Part shown: piece by piece, positions 38,196-46,506 of the stretch
Layout: each line of letters starts with the position of its first letter
Position numbering within the stretch: the first letter of the stretch is position 1
Source: Actinacidiphila epipremni
Lineage (GTDB): Bacteria; Actinomycetota; Actinomycetes; Streptomycetales; Streptomycetaceae
DNA length: 64,000 bases
Direction of reading: 5' to 3'
Assembly: GCF_012034175.1 (NCBI RefSeq)
Contig: NZ_JAATEJ010000001.1
Coordinates: 1 to 64,000, forward strand
The notes under the pieces: model-generated
What the model saw: only the letters and a program-made list of their open reading frames with translations
Told to the model about the DNA's origin: nothing
Database searches by the model: none
Translations under genes and position numbers: made by a program

Positions 38196-38256
38196 GGGAG
38201 CCGCCCGCAAGGGGCGGCTCCCGGCTGCGGGGGCGTCAGTGTAGACGCCCCCGCAG
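38196..38256 (-). terminator. Tandem hairpin terminators after sugar ABC operon
   Basis: Two hairpins lie side by side: GGGAGCCGCCC/GGGCGGCTCCC (38196-38206 with 38212-38222) and CTGCGGGGGCGTC/GACGCCCCCGCAG (38225-38237 with 38244-38256). Both stems are perfect. They follow the last permease gene on the minus strand. Confidence 0.75.
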
Positions 38257-38317
38257 GCCGTTCCGTCCTCCTACGTCACCGTGCCGTCACCCGGGGCGAC
38301 CGGCCCGGCGCACCGGA

Positions 38318-39244
38318 TCACTTGACCGCGCCGGCCATCACACCGGACACGAACTGCCGCTGGAAGGCGAAGAAGACCACCAGCGGGACGATCATCGACA
38401 CGAACGCGCCCGGCGCGAGGATGTCGATGTTGTTGCCGAACTGCCGCACCTGCTGCTGCAGCGCCACCGTGATGGGCTGCGAACCGCTGTCGGCGAAGAT
38501 CAGCGCCACCAGCATGTCGTTCCACACCCACAGGAACTGGAAGATCCCCAGCGACGCGATCGCCGGGCCGCCCAGCGGCAGCACCACCCGGGCGAACAGC
38601 CGCAGCTCCCCGGCGCCGTCCAGCCGCGCCGCCTCCAGCAGCTCGCGCGGGATCTCCGCGAAGAAGTTGCGCAGCAGGAAGATCGCGAACGGCAGCCCGA
38701 AGGCGGTGTGGAAGAGCACCACCCCGGAGATGTCACCGAAGATCCCGATGTCGCCGAAGAGCTTGGCCACCGGGATGAGCGCCACCTGCACCGGCACCAC
38801 CAGCATCGCCACCACCGCGATGAACCACCAGTCGCGGCCAGGGAAGTCCATCCACGCGAACGCGTAGCCGGCCAGCGCCCCGATCACCACGACCAGCAGC
38901 GTGGCCGGCACGGTGATCAGCGCGGTGTTCACCAGCGAGTCGGTGATGGCGTGGTTGTCCAGCAGCGAGCGGTAGTTCGTCACCGTCAGCTGCGAGGGCG
39001 AGGTGAAGACCTTCCACCAGCCGCTCGCCGAGATGTCCGCCGGGGTACGCAGGCTCGACAGCAGCAGGCCCACCGTCGGCAGCAGCCAGAACAGGCCCAC
39101 CACCAGCAGCACGACCCGCACCACACCGCCGCCGGCCAGCTCCGCGAGCCGCGCCCCCAGCCGCCGCCGGGGCCGCACGGCCACCGGCCGCTCCTCGCCC
39201 CGCACCGGCTCCACCGCGGACCCCGCGGTCGCGTCCGCGCTCAT
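38318..39244 (-). CDS. Sugar ABC transporter permease, MalG-like
   Basis: A 308-residue CUT1-family permease with six membrane helices. The EAA loop that docks the ATPase reads EAARLDGAGELRLFARVVLP, between helices 4 and 5. The N-terminal 35 residues are cytoplasmic and Pro/Arg-rich. Its ATG overlaps the stop of the upstream permease by four bases (39241-39244). No ATP-binding subunit is encoded here; Streptomyces CUT1 importers commonly share the ATPase MsiK, which is the likely partner. The sugar is unknown because no glycosidase or LacI-type regulator is adjacent. Confidence 0.92.
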   Translation of the reverse strand: MSADATAGSAVEPVRGEERPVAVRPRRRLGARLAELAGGGVVRVVLLVVGLFWLLPTVGLLLSSLRTPADISASGWWKVFTSPSQLTVTNYRSLLDNHAITDSLVNTALITVPATLLVVVIGALAGYAFAWMDFPGRDWWFIAVVAMLVVPVQVALIPVAKLFGDIGIFGDISGVVLFHTAFGLPFAIFLLRNFFAEIPRELLEAARLDGAGELRLFARVVLPLGGPAIASLGIFQFLWVWNDMLVALIFADSGSQPITVALQQQVRQFGNNIDILAPGAFVSMIVPLVVFFAFQRQFVSGVMAGAVK

Positions 39245-40629
39245 CGCCGTCCCTCCTTGCGCAGCCGCCGGATGTTGAAGACCATCACCGGCAGCACCAG
39301 CAGCAGCAGGATCACGCCGATCGCACTGCCCACGCCCTGGTCGTCACCGCCGCCGAACGAGGACAGATACAGCTGGAGCGCCAGCACATTGGCGTCCTGC
39401 TGCGTGTTGCCCGGCGCGATGATGTAGACGAGGTCGAAGATCTTCAGCACGTTGATCATCAGCGTGACGGTCACCACCACCAGCACCGGCGCCAGCAGCG
39501 GCACCGTGATCCGGCGGAAGACCTGCCACTCGTTGGCGCCGTCCACCCGCGCCTGCTCCATCAGCTCCCGCGGCACGCCCGCCAGGCCCGCCGCGATGAG
39601 CACCATCGCGAAGCCCGCCCACATCCACACGTACGACACGATGATCGACGGGGTGACCAGCGTCGGGCCCAGCCAGTTGATGCCCTCGTACTTCCCGGAG
39701 AAGTTCGAGCCCGGCAGTCGCAGCTGGGCACCCACCGCCTTCGCGGGCAGGCTGTACGTGCCGTCCTTGCCGGACTTCGCCGACGCGACGACCTTGCCGT
39801 CCTTGACCGCCTGGACCTTCACCCCCGACAGCGCCTTCTCACCCGGGTCGATGACCCCGGGCTTGCCGGTGCCGCCGGGCCGGAAGTCCAGCCACACCGT
39901 GCCGGTGACCTTGCCCGGCTCGGGCGCCGCCGGCTTGGCGTCGGCCGCGCCCTTGGGCACCTTGTTCGCCGGGATGCCCACCAGCGGCAGATCGGCCGCA
40001 GTGCCGCTCGCCGCCGCGGACGCGGAGGTGAACGAGCCGCCGGCGGTCGGTTTCAGGTCGCTGTTGGGGCGGGGTCTTGCGCCCGGGTAGGCCGCGTTGT
40101 CGGTGAAGGTGTCGTGCACCGCCACCACCACCGCGTTCGCCACGCCCTGCGACGGGTCCTGCTCGTACACCAGCCGGAAGATGATCCCCGCGGCCAGCAT
40201 CGAGATCGCCATCGGCATGAAGACGACCAGCTTGAACGCCGTGCCCCAGCGCACCCGCTCGGTCAGCACCGCGAACACCAGGCCGAGCGCGGTCGCCACC
40301 GCGGGTGCGACCACCACCCAGATGACGTTGTTGCGGACCGCGGTGAGGATGCCGTGGTCGGAGAAGACCGTGCCGAAGTTCTTCAGCCCGACGAAGCCGC
40401 TGCCGTCCGCGTCGTACAGGCTCCGCTTGACCGTGTAGATGATCGGGTACGCCACCAGCGCGCCCAGCAGGATCAGCGCGGGCAGCAGGAACAGCGCCGC
40501 CACCCAGGGGCGGGTGGCGGTGATGCCGCGCCGCGGCCGGGGCCTGCCGGAACCCGGCGGGGACGGGACCGCGGCGCTGCCGCCGCCGCCCGCCCCCGCG
40601 GTGGCGTCCGCCACCGATGCCGGGGCCAC
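39241..40629 (-). CDS. Sugar ABC transporter permease, MalF-like, with inserted domain
   Basis: A 462-residue permease, well above the ~300 usual for the family. Helices lie at about 43-65, 100-122 and 134-156; the EAA loop is at 353-372 (ELMEQARVDGANEWQVF). Between helix 3 and helix 4 (about 160-322) is an extra segment on the outer face: a disordered linker, then GTVWLDFRPGGTGKPGVIDP...ALSGVKVQAVKDGKVVASAKSGKDGTYSLP, which looks like an SdrD-B/carboxypeptidase-regulatory beta-sandwich. The GTG start at 40629 has GGAGG 6 nt upstream and lies two bases after the binding-protein stop. The insertion may contact the binding protein or the wall. Confidence 0.88.
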   Translation of the reverse strand: MAPASVADATAGAGGGGSAAVPSPPGSGRPRPRRGITATRPWVAALFLLPALILLGALVAYPIIYTVKRSLYDADGSGFVGLKNFGTVFSDHGILTAVRNNVIWVVVAPAVATALGLVFAVLTERVRWGTAFKLVVFMPMAISMLAAGIIFRLVYEQDPSQGVANAVVVAVHDTFTDNAAYPGARPRPNSDLKPTAGGSFTSASAAASGTAADLPLVGIPANKVPKGAADAKPAAPEPGKVTGTVWLDFRPGGTGKPGVIDPGEKALSGVKVQAVKDGKVVASAKSGKDGTYSLPAKAVGAQLRLPGSNFSGKYEGINWLGPTLVTPSIIVSYVWMWAGFAMVLIAAGLAGVPRELMEQARVDGANEWQVFRRITVPLLAPVLVVVTVTLMINVLKIFDLVYIIAPGNTQQDANVLALQLYLSSFGGGDDQGVGSAIGVILLLLVLPVMVFNIRRLRKEGRR

Positions 40630-40631
40630 CC

Positions 40632-42071
40632 TCAGCCTCCGTAGGCCTTGGCGGCGTCCGCCTCCAGCTTGGCCTGCGCGCCCGCGACGTCGGAGGGCTT
40701 GGCGAGGAAGTCCTGCAGGTCCTTCCACTCGCCCTCGCCCTTCGTCCCGCCGAACGCGGCCGGAGCCTGGTCCGACATGTCGAAGCGGAAGTCGTCGCCC
40801 GCCCCGATCAGCGACTGGGCGATGCTGCGCTGCACGTCGTCGGGGTAGGCCGCGAAGTCCAGGCTCTTGTTCGGCGAGAGGTAACCGCCGCCCTGCGCCC
40901 AGATCTTGGCCGCGTCCGTCGACGCGATGAACGTCAGCAGCGCCTGCGCCGCCGGGGTGTCCTTCAGCGCCACCGCCACGTCACCGCCGCTGACCACCGG
41001 CGCCTTGCCGGAGCCGACCGCCGGGAACGCGAACTCCTTGGCGTCCGTGCCGACCTTCGCCTTGGTGTTCGCCGAGATGAAGGCCGAGACGAAGTCCGCC
41101 TCGTAGACCATGGCCGCGGCCGGCGGGTTGCCGGTGAAGGTCTGCGTCACCGACTTGGGGAAGTCGGTGCCGAGCGCGCCCTTCGTGCCGCCCGCGATCA
41201 GGTCGGTCTTGCTGAACAGCTGGCCGAGCGTGGTGAGCGCGTCCTTCACGGACGGGTCCGTCCACTTGATCTTGTGCGCGGCGAGCTGGTCGTACTTCTC
41301 CGGACCGGCCTGCGAGAGGTAGATGTTCTCGAACCAGTCGGTGAGCGTCCAGCCGTCCGCGCCGCCGATCGACACCGGGGCCGTACCGGAGTCGAAGACG
41401 GTCTCGGCCGTCTTCAGGAAGTCGTCCCAGGTCTTCGGCTCCGTCGCGCCCGCGTTGCTGAACGCGGCGGTGTTGTACCAGATCATGGACTTGTTGGACA
41501 CCTTGGCGTAAATGCCGTACTGCTTGCCCTTCCAGGCGCCCAGGTCCTGCCAGCCCTTGGAGAAGTTCTTCTGCAACTCCGCCTGCGCGGCCGGGCCCAG
41601 GGGCTTGATCCAGCCCTTGTCGGCGAACTGGTGCAGCACGCCGTTCTGCGCCAGGAACGCGACGTCCGGCGGGGCGCCGCCCTGGATCTTGGTGCCGAGG
41701 AAGGTCGACTGGCTGTCGCCGGTCGGCACGAAGGTGCTCTTCGCGCCGGTCCGCTTGTCGAACTCGTCCAGCACCTTCTGGAAGTTCTTCTGCTCGGGCC
41801 CGGTCCAGACCGCGGCCACTTCGAGCTTCTGGCCGTGCAGATCGGGCAGTTGCAGATTCTCCCCGCCGCCGGCGGCACTGCCGGACGCCGATGCGGTGGG
41901 GCTGGAGGTCTTCTTGTCCTTGCCGTTGTCGTCGCTTCCGCCGCCCCCGCAGGCGGAAGCGCTCAGCACGAGCGCGGATGCCGCTGCCGCGGCGAGTGCT
42001 ATGCGCGTAGCCCGGCGGTGCGACGCGCCACCGGCGGTTGCTGTGAACGGCTTGCCCTTTAACCTGTGCAT
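40632..42071 (-). CDS. Sugar-binding lipoprotein of ABC transporter
   Basis: A 479-residue family-1 solute-binding protein. The signal peptide ends with SASA before Cys41 (lipobox), followed by a Ser/Gly/Lys linker, so it is a lipoprotein on the outer face. The mature part shows the usual two-lobed fold (GQKLEVAAVWTGPEQKNFQK; PPDVAFLAQNGVLHQFAD; PKTWDDFLKTAETVF). The ligand is probably an oligosaccharide but cannot be named. GAGGGGA precedes the ATG by 6 nt. It is the first gene of a three-gene importer operon on the minus strand. About 200 bases separate it from the FHA-FtsK gene and must carry its promoter. Confidence 0.93.
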   Translation of the reverse strand: MHRLKGKPFTATAGGASHRRATRIALAAAAASALVLSASACGGGGSDDNGKDKKTSSPTASASGSAAGGGENLQLPDLHGQKLEVAAVWTGPEQKNFQKVLDEFDKRTGAKSTFVPTGDSQSTFLGTKIQGGAPPDVAFLAQNGVLHQFADKGWIKPLGPAAQAELQKNFSKGWQDLGAWKGKQYGIYAKVSNKSMIWYNTAAFSNAGATEPKTWDDFLKTAETVFDSGTAPVSIGGADGWTLTDWFENIYLSQAGPEKYDQLAAHKIKWTDPSVKDALTTLGQLFSKTDLIAGGTKGALGTDFPKSVTQTFTGNPPAAAMVYEADFVSAFISANTKAKVGTDAKEFAFPAVGSGKAPVVSGGDVAVALKDTPAAQALLTFIASTDAAKIWAQGGGYLSPNKSLDFAAYPDDVQRSIAQSLIGAGDDFRFDMSDQAPAAFGGTKGEGEWKDLQDFLAKPSDVAGAQAKLEADAAKAYGG

Positions 42072-42274
42072 CTCGCATCCCCTCAGTCCCGTGGCGTCCT
42101 GTCCTACGCCCGGTGAACTTCCCCCGGCAAGGGCGAGAACCGTCCATACGGCCCGATGTGATAACTCCGTGATCTTGGCTCAAACCTTGCCCTTGTCCTG
42201 AGGGGTTTTTCAGGGGGCGGACAGGGGTTGCCGTCGCGATCATGAGGGGTGGGCGGGGGCTGCGCCGGACACCG

Positions 42275-45200
42275 CTAGGACGGCAGCGGGGTGGCCTCCG
42301 CCGCGCGCTGCAGGGCGCTCGCCAGCAGGGCCAGGTCCGTCGGGCCGTTGCCGAGTTCGCGGACCTGGCGGCGGGCCGGCGGGTCGCCCATCCGGTCCCA
42401 CTCCAGGGCCACCACGGTCGGGCGGAGCGTCGCGGTACGGGGGATGCGTCCGCTGACCCGGCCCGCCTGGAAGGCCGTCACCGCGCCGCCGGGGCGCCGC
42501 AGATAGCCCCGCCCGGGGACCGCCTCGTCCAGCCCCGCCGGGTCCTCGACATGGACCAGGAGCGCCGCGGACTCCGGATCCGGCATGCGCAGCGCTATCC
42601 GCAGCGGGGAGCGCTCGTCGGCCTCCGTGCCGGCCGTCCGCTCGGGCCGGCCCGTCGCCGCGACCAGGTGCACGCCGAGCCGTTCGCCCTCCCGCGCCAC
42701 CGCCTCCACCGCCCGTACGACGCTGCCGGCGGCGGGCCGGCCGGGCGCGCCGAGGGCGGGGGCGACCAGTGCGTCGAGGTCGTCCACGAGGACGACGAGC
42801 CGCGCCATGCCTGACGCCTCCACGCCGCCGGTTTCTCCACCGGGGCCTGACCCGAGCCGTGCGCCCGAACCCGCGCCCTGCGTTGGGCCTGCGCCCATCC
42901 CTGCGCCCTGACCCGATGCCGGACCCGTGCCCTGGCCCGGAGCCGGCCTTCCGCCCGGAGCTGCGCCCTGCGTTGGGCCCGGGCCCGGGGCGGGCGTTGT
43001 GGTTGCGGCGCGTTGGTGGGGCACGGTCGCCGCGACCAGGTGGTCGGCGTGCCATGCCGCGAACGTGCGGCCCGCCAGCACCGCGTCACGCCGCTTCAGC
43101 TCGGCGCCGAGGGCCTGCGCGAAGTCCCGCATACGTACCGGGTCGGAGGCCACCAGATGCTCCGTCACATGCGGGAGGTCCGCGCAGGCCGCGAGCCCTT
43201 CGCCGCGGCCCTGGCCCGCCCCGTCCACCAGGATCAGCGCGAGCCGGCCGGGCCGCTCACCCGCGGCGAGCGCCGCCGCCACCGAGCGCAGCAGCTCCGT
43301 CTTGCCCGCGCCCGGCGCCCCGCCCACCAGCAGATGGGGGCCCTCCGCGACGAGGTCCACCGCGACCCGGCCGCCCGCGCCGGCCCCGGCGCCCAGCACC
43401 GCGGTCGCGGCCGGCGCCGCCGGATGCGCGGCGGCCCAGCGCGCGGCGATCTTCGCCGGCGTGGCCAGCGCCAGGTCCAGCTCGTCCAGCAGCCGTACCG
43501 ACACCGGCAGCGCGTGCCGCAGCCCGGCGCCCGGCGCCTCCGCGTCGGCCTCCCGCAGCGGCGCGAGCGCCCGGGCGAAATGCTCGGCCCAGGCCGCCGA
43601 CACCGCGTCCAGCACGATCTCGTCACCGCCACCGTTGCCGCCCGCCGGGGCCGGCGGCGCGCCCGCGGGCTCGACCCGCAGCGTCGTCGCCACGTCCCCC
43701 GACAGCCGGGCGACGACCCCGGTCTCCACCGCCGGCCGCTCGCCCGGCTCGGCCAGGCACAGCACATGCACGCCGGCCGCCGGCCCCGCCGCGGCGATCC
43801 GGGCCACGCTCTCGCGCAGCCCGGGCGAGCCCGGGTCACCGTCCACGACCAGCAGCGCGTACGGGCCGCCGGGCACCGGCCCGTCCTCGATCCGGCGGAC
43901 CAGCTCCGCGGTACGGGCCTGCGCCTGCTCGCGGTCGAAGGCCAGCAGCAGCCGGCAGTCCTGGCCGTGCGCGGGCCGGACGTGCGGCAGCCAGTTCAGC
44001 CACGACCACTCCTCGGCCCGCTGGTCGGCGGGCCGGGCCCGGTCGGCACTGAGCAGCACCACCTCCAGGGCGCCCGGCGAGTGCAGCGCGCACAGCTGCG
44101 CCAGCACCGCGCGGGCCAGCCCCGCGAGCCGGGGCCGCGGCCCGGCCAGCGTCAGGGCGGCGGTGCGCGGGTCGCGCAGGTCCACCGTGAAGGGCACGCC
44201 GACCGGCCGCCGGGCGCCCTGCTCGGCGGGCGGTTCTGCGGTGCCGAGCCGTACCGTCAGCGCGTCCGGGTGCCCGGGCCCGCGCTCCCACAGCCGCCGC
44301 CCCGGGCCCAGCGCCGTGAGCAGCACCGCGGCCGGATCCGGCCACCGCTCCCGCAGCGCCTCCGCCTCGGCCCCGGCGTACGCCTCCTCGCCCTCGGCCC
44401 GCCCGGGGCCCGCGAGCCGCCGCCTGGCCCAGGCGCCTATCGACCCGACGACCCCGCCGCGCCCGCCCGCGCCGGCGCCGGGACGGCGGGCCTGGCCCGT
44501 GTCGCGCCGCTCGCCGGGGCGGGCCGCCGGGCGGTGGGGCTGCGCGCCGCCCGGGTCGCCCTCGGGGTACGCGCCGGCCGGGCCAGGCCCGGAGTCCGTA
44601 CCGGGGCGCGGGGTGCGCGCGGCGTCCGGGCGCGTACCGCCGGCGGCGTCCGCGCCTTGGCCGTACGGGGCTTGGCCGTACGGGGCTTGGCCGTACGGCG
44701 CCTGCGGGCCCGGGCCCGCAGGCGCCTGCTGCGGCTGCGCGCCGCCCGCGGTCGGGACGCCGGCGTCCCCGGCGTCCCCGGCGCCCGTGCCGTCCGGCTG
44801 CGCTGGGGTCTGCGCCTGCGTCTGCGCCGGCCAGGGGGAATCCCGCAGCGACACCCGAAGGTGCCCGTCCGCGTCCGGCTCGGCCGCCAGCGGGGGAGGG
44901 GCCGGGGTGCCCGGGGCCTCCAGGCGGAGCGTGGACTCGCCCAGCTGGAGCAGCGCGCCCGCCGGGAAGGGCACCGGCTGCTCGCCGACCGGCCGGCCGG
45001 CCAGCAGCGTGCCGTTCGTGGAGCCGAGGTCGGCGACGGTGAGCGTGCCGTCCGCCCCGAAGACCACCTCGCAGTGCAGCCGCGACACATCCGGGTCGTC
45101 CAGCGGTACGTCCGCCTCCGCGGACCGGCCGATCACGGCCCGCCCGCCCGGCAGCAGGTGCACCCCGCCCGCGTCGGGCCCGCCGACGACCAGCAGCCGC

Positions 45201-45544
45201 GGCACATCCGCGGCGGGGCGCCCGTACGGTCCCGCGTCGCCGTACCGCCCGAAGCTGCCGTACGGCCCGTGGTCGTGCGGCTCGGCGGGGGCGTGCAGCG
45301 CCAGCACCGCGCCGTCCACGAGCGGCGGCAGCCCCAGCACCGCGGTCGGCGGGACGCGCTCGGGACCGGCGTAGAGGGCCACCGAGGACCCGGCGGAGCG
45401 GCCCGGCTGCCCGGAGCCCGCCGCGGAGGCGAGCGCACCGGCGACCGAGCCCAGCACCGTGCCCGCAGGGGCGGTGACGAGCACGTCGGCGCCGCGGGTC
45501 GCCCGGCCGCCGCGCGGCCCGAGGACGGTCAGCCGGATCTGCAT
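42275..45544 (-). CDS. FHA domain-FtsK/SpoIIIE ATPase, EssC/EccC-like
   Basis: A 1089-residue protein. Residues 1-85 form a ubiquitin/FHA-like head; an FHA domain follows at about 116-209 with GR(140)S, SRLH and STNG, the phosphothreonine-binding residues. Then about 200 low-complexity residues including PYGQA repeats. The first FtsK-like domain (RRLWERGPGHPDALTVRLGT; VDLRDPRTAALTLAGPRPRL) has lost its P-loop. The second has Walker A GGAPGAGKTE (Lys748) and Walker B LVVLVDDLD near 920, about 170 residues apart because a Gly/Pro/Gln-rich insertion separates them. The layout resembles type VII secretion motor EssC, but no membrane helix and no other type VII gene are present. It may read kinase output from the adjacent Ser/Thr kinases. 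Confidence 0.85.
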   Translation of the reverse strand: MQIRLTVLGPRGGRATRGADVLVTAPAGTVLGSVAGALASAAGSGQPGRSAGSSVALYAGPERVPPTAVLGLPPLVDGAVLALHAPAEPHDHGPYGSFGRYGDAGPYGRPAADVPRLLVVGGPDAGGVHLLPGGRAVIGRSAEADVPLDDPDVSRLHCEVVFGADGTLTVADLGSTNGTLLAGRPVGEQPVPFPAGALLQLGESTLRLEAPGTPAPPPLAAEPDADGHLRVSLRDSPWPAQTQAQTPAQPDGTGAGDAGDAGVPTAGGAQPQQAPAGPGPQAPYGQAPYGQAPYGQGADAAGGTRPDAARTPRPGTDSGPGPAGAYPEGDPGGAQPHRPAARPGERRDTGQARRPGAGAGGRGGVVGSIGAWARRRLAGPGRAEGEEAYAGAEAEALRERWPDPAAVLLTALGPGRRLWERGPGHPDALTVRLGTAEPPAEQGARRPVGVPFTVDLRDPRTAALTLAGPRPRLAGLARAVLAQLCALHSPGALEVVLLSADRARPADQRAEEWSWLNWLPHVRPAHGQDCRLLLAFDREQAQARTAELVRRIEDGPVPGGPYALLVVDGDPGSPGLRESVARIAAAGPAAGVHVLCLAEPGERPAVETGVVARLSGDVATTLRVEPAGAPPAPAGGNGGGDEIVLDAVSAAWAEHFARALAPLREADAEAPGAGLRHALPVSVRLLDELDLALATPAKIAARWAAAHPAAPAATAVLGAGAGAGGRVAVDLVAEGPHLLVGGAPGAGKTELLRSVAAALAAGERPGRLALILVDGAGQGRGEGLAACADLPHVTEHLVASDPVRMRDFAQALGAELKRRDAVLAGRTFAAWHADHLVAATVPHQRAATTTPAPGPGPTQGAAPGGRPAPGQGTGPASGQGAGMGAGPTQGAGSGARLGSGPGGETGGVEASGMARLVVLVDDLDALVAPALGAPGRPAAGSVVRAVEAVAREGERLGVHLVAATGRPERTAGTEADERSPLRIALRMPDPESAALLVHVEDPAGLDEAVPGRGYLRRPGGAVTAFQAGRVSGRIPRTATLRPTVVALEWDRMGDPPARRQVRELGNGPTDLALLASALQRAAEATPLPS
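44657..44701 (-). repeat. Three 15-bp tandem repeats in FHA-FtsK gene
   Basis: TTGGCCGTACGGGGC occurs at 44657-44671 and 44672-44686, and with one change at 44687-44701. They encode the PYGQA repeats of the linker between the FHA and ATPase domains. Confidence 0.85.
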
Positions 45545-46506
45545 CTCGTCCGCGGTCCCTTCTGCCCGGGCACGCGGCGGAGATCCCCCCGGCCGCGCAC
45601 GGGCGCGTTGACACTGACACCTTCGGCCGCGAACCGGAACCGGTGACTCCGGTCGGCAGGCGGGCACGAGCGGCAGGGCCGCCCCCGCGTGCCCCCACCG
45701 GACCGTACGGGTGCATCCTCCCACCCGCCACCGACATCCCGCCCCCGGCACCACCCCGCCATGATCTTGCCCGCCCCACGGACCGCACCCCCCCCCGCCC
45801 CACCCTCCCCGGGGCACCCGCCCCCGGCGCCTTGACGCACCCCCGGCCGGCCAGCCCTGCGCGCGGCCGGGCGGCCTTGCGCCCGACCTTTCCCCGCCCC
45901 TCCCGGGCCTGGCGCACCGGGACCGGCAGTCCTGGGCCCGGCGTCCCCGCACGCGGCCGGGCGGCCCCGCGTCCGAGGCACCTGCACTCGGGAAGGCCAC
46001 CCGCCCCCCGGAGCCTGACCCGCCTGGCCGGGCGGCCCTGCGCCTTGCGTCCCCGTACGCGGCCGGGCGGCCTTGCGCCCGACCTCCCCCCGCGCCTCAC
46101 GCACTGCACCTGGCCGGCCAGGCTCGCGCCCGCCGCCCGCTGGACGCCCCGGGATGGCGTAACCGCGAGCTCCCGGTGGCGCGCTCGGGCGTAGCGGCAG
46201 CGCTCCGTGGCCGTACTCGTACGCTTTCCGTGCGGTCGCGGACCGCTTCCGGCCCGGCCGCGCCCCCCTCGTACCCCTTTCGCGACCGTTTCCGCGCCGG
46301 TGCGCGCCCCGCCCCGCACGCCCGCCCCACCTCGCCCGGGCGCAGCCCGTCGTGCGGGTGCGTACGCAACCGGGTACCGGCGCGGCGCGTCCTACCCGGG
46401 AAATCCCGGCGCCGCCGCCCGGCCCACCGGTCGCCGTGCGGCACTACGCTTGGCCGGAATCGGGCACCGCGAGGGCCGGGCCACTACGGAGCAGGGAGCG
46501 CATGAC
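45545..46506. other. 962-base divergent spacer with degenerate repeats
   Basis: No gene with credible composition was found; the frames open here are low-complexity shadows. The centre carries four copies of a GGCCGGGCGGCC-based unit at 45862-45889, 45952-45976, 46024-46049 and 46058-46085; the first and last are identical over 28 bases. Promoters for the FHA-FtsK gene (-) and pkaA (+) must lie at the two ends. A small RNA cannot be excluded. Confidence 0.6.

Noticed and set aside
42275..45544. Complete type VII secretion locus
   Set aside because: Only the EssC-like ATPase is present; no WXG100 proteins, EccB/D/E or mycosin genes are seen around it.
45529..46104. 191-codon minus-strand frame in the FHA-FtsK/pkaA spacer
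   Set aside because: Made mostly of the GGCCGGGCGGCC repeats, no start signal and no recognisable fold; treated as non-coding.
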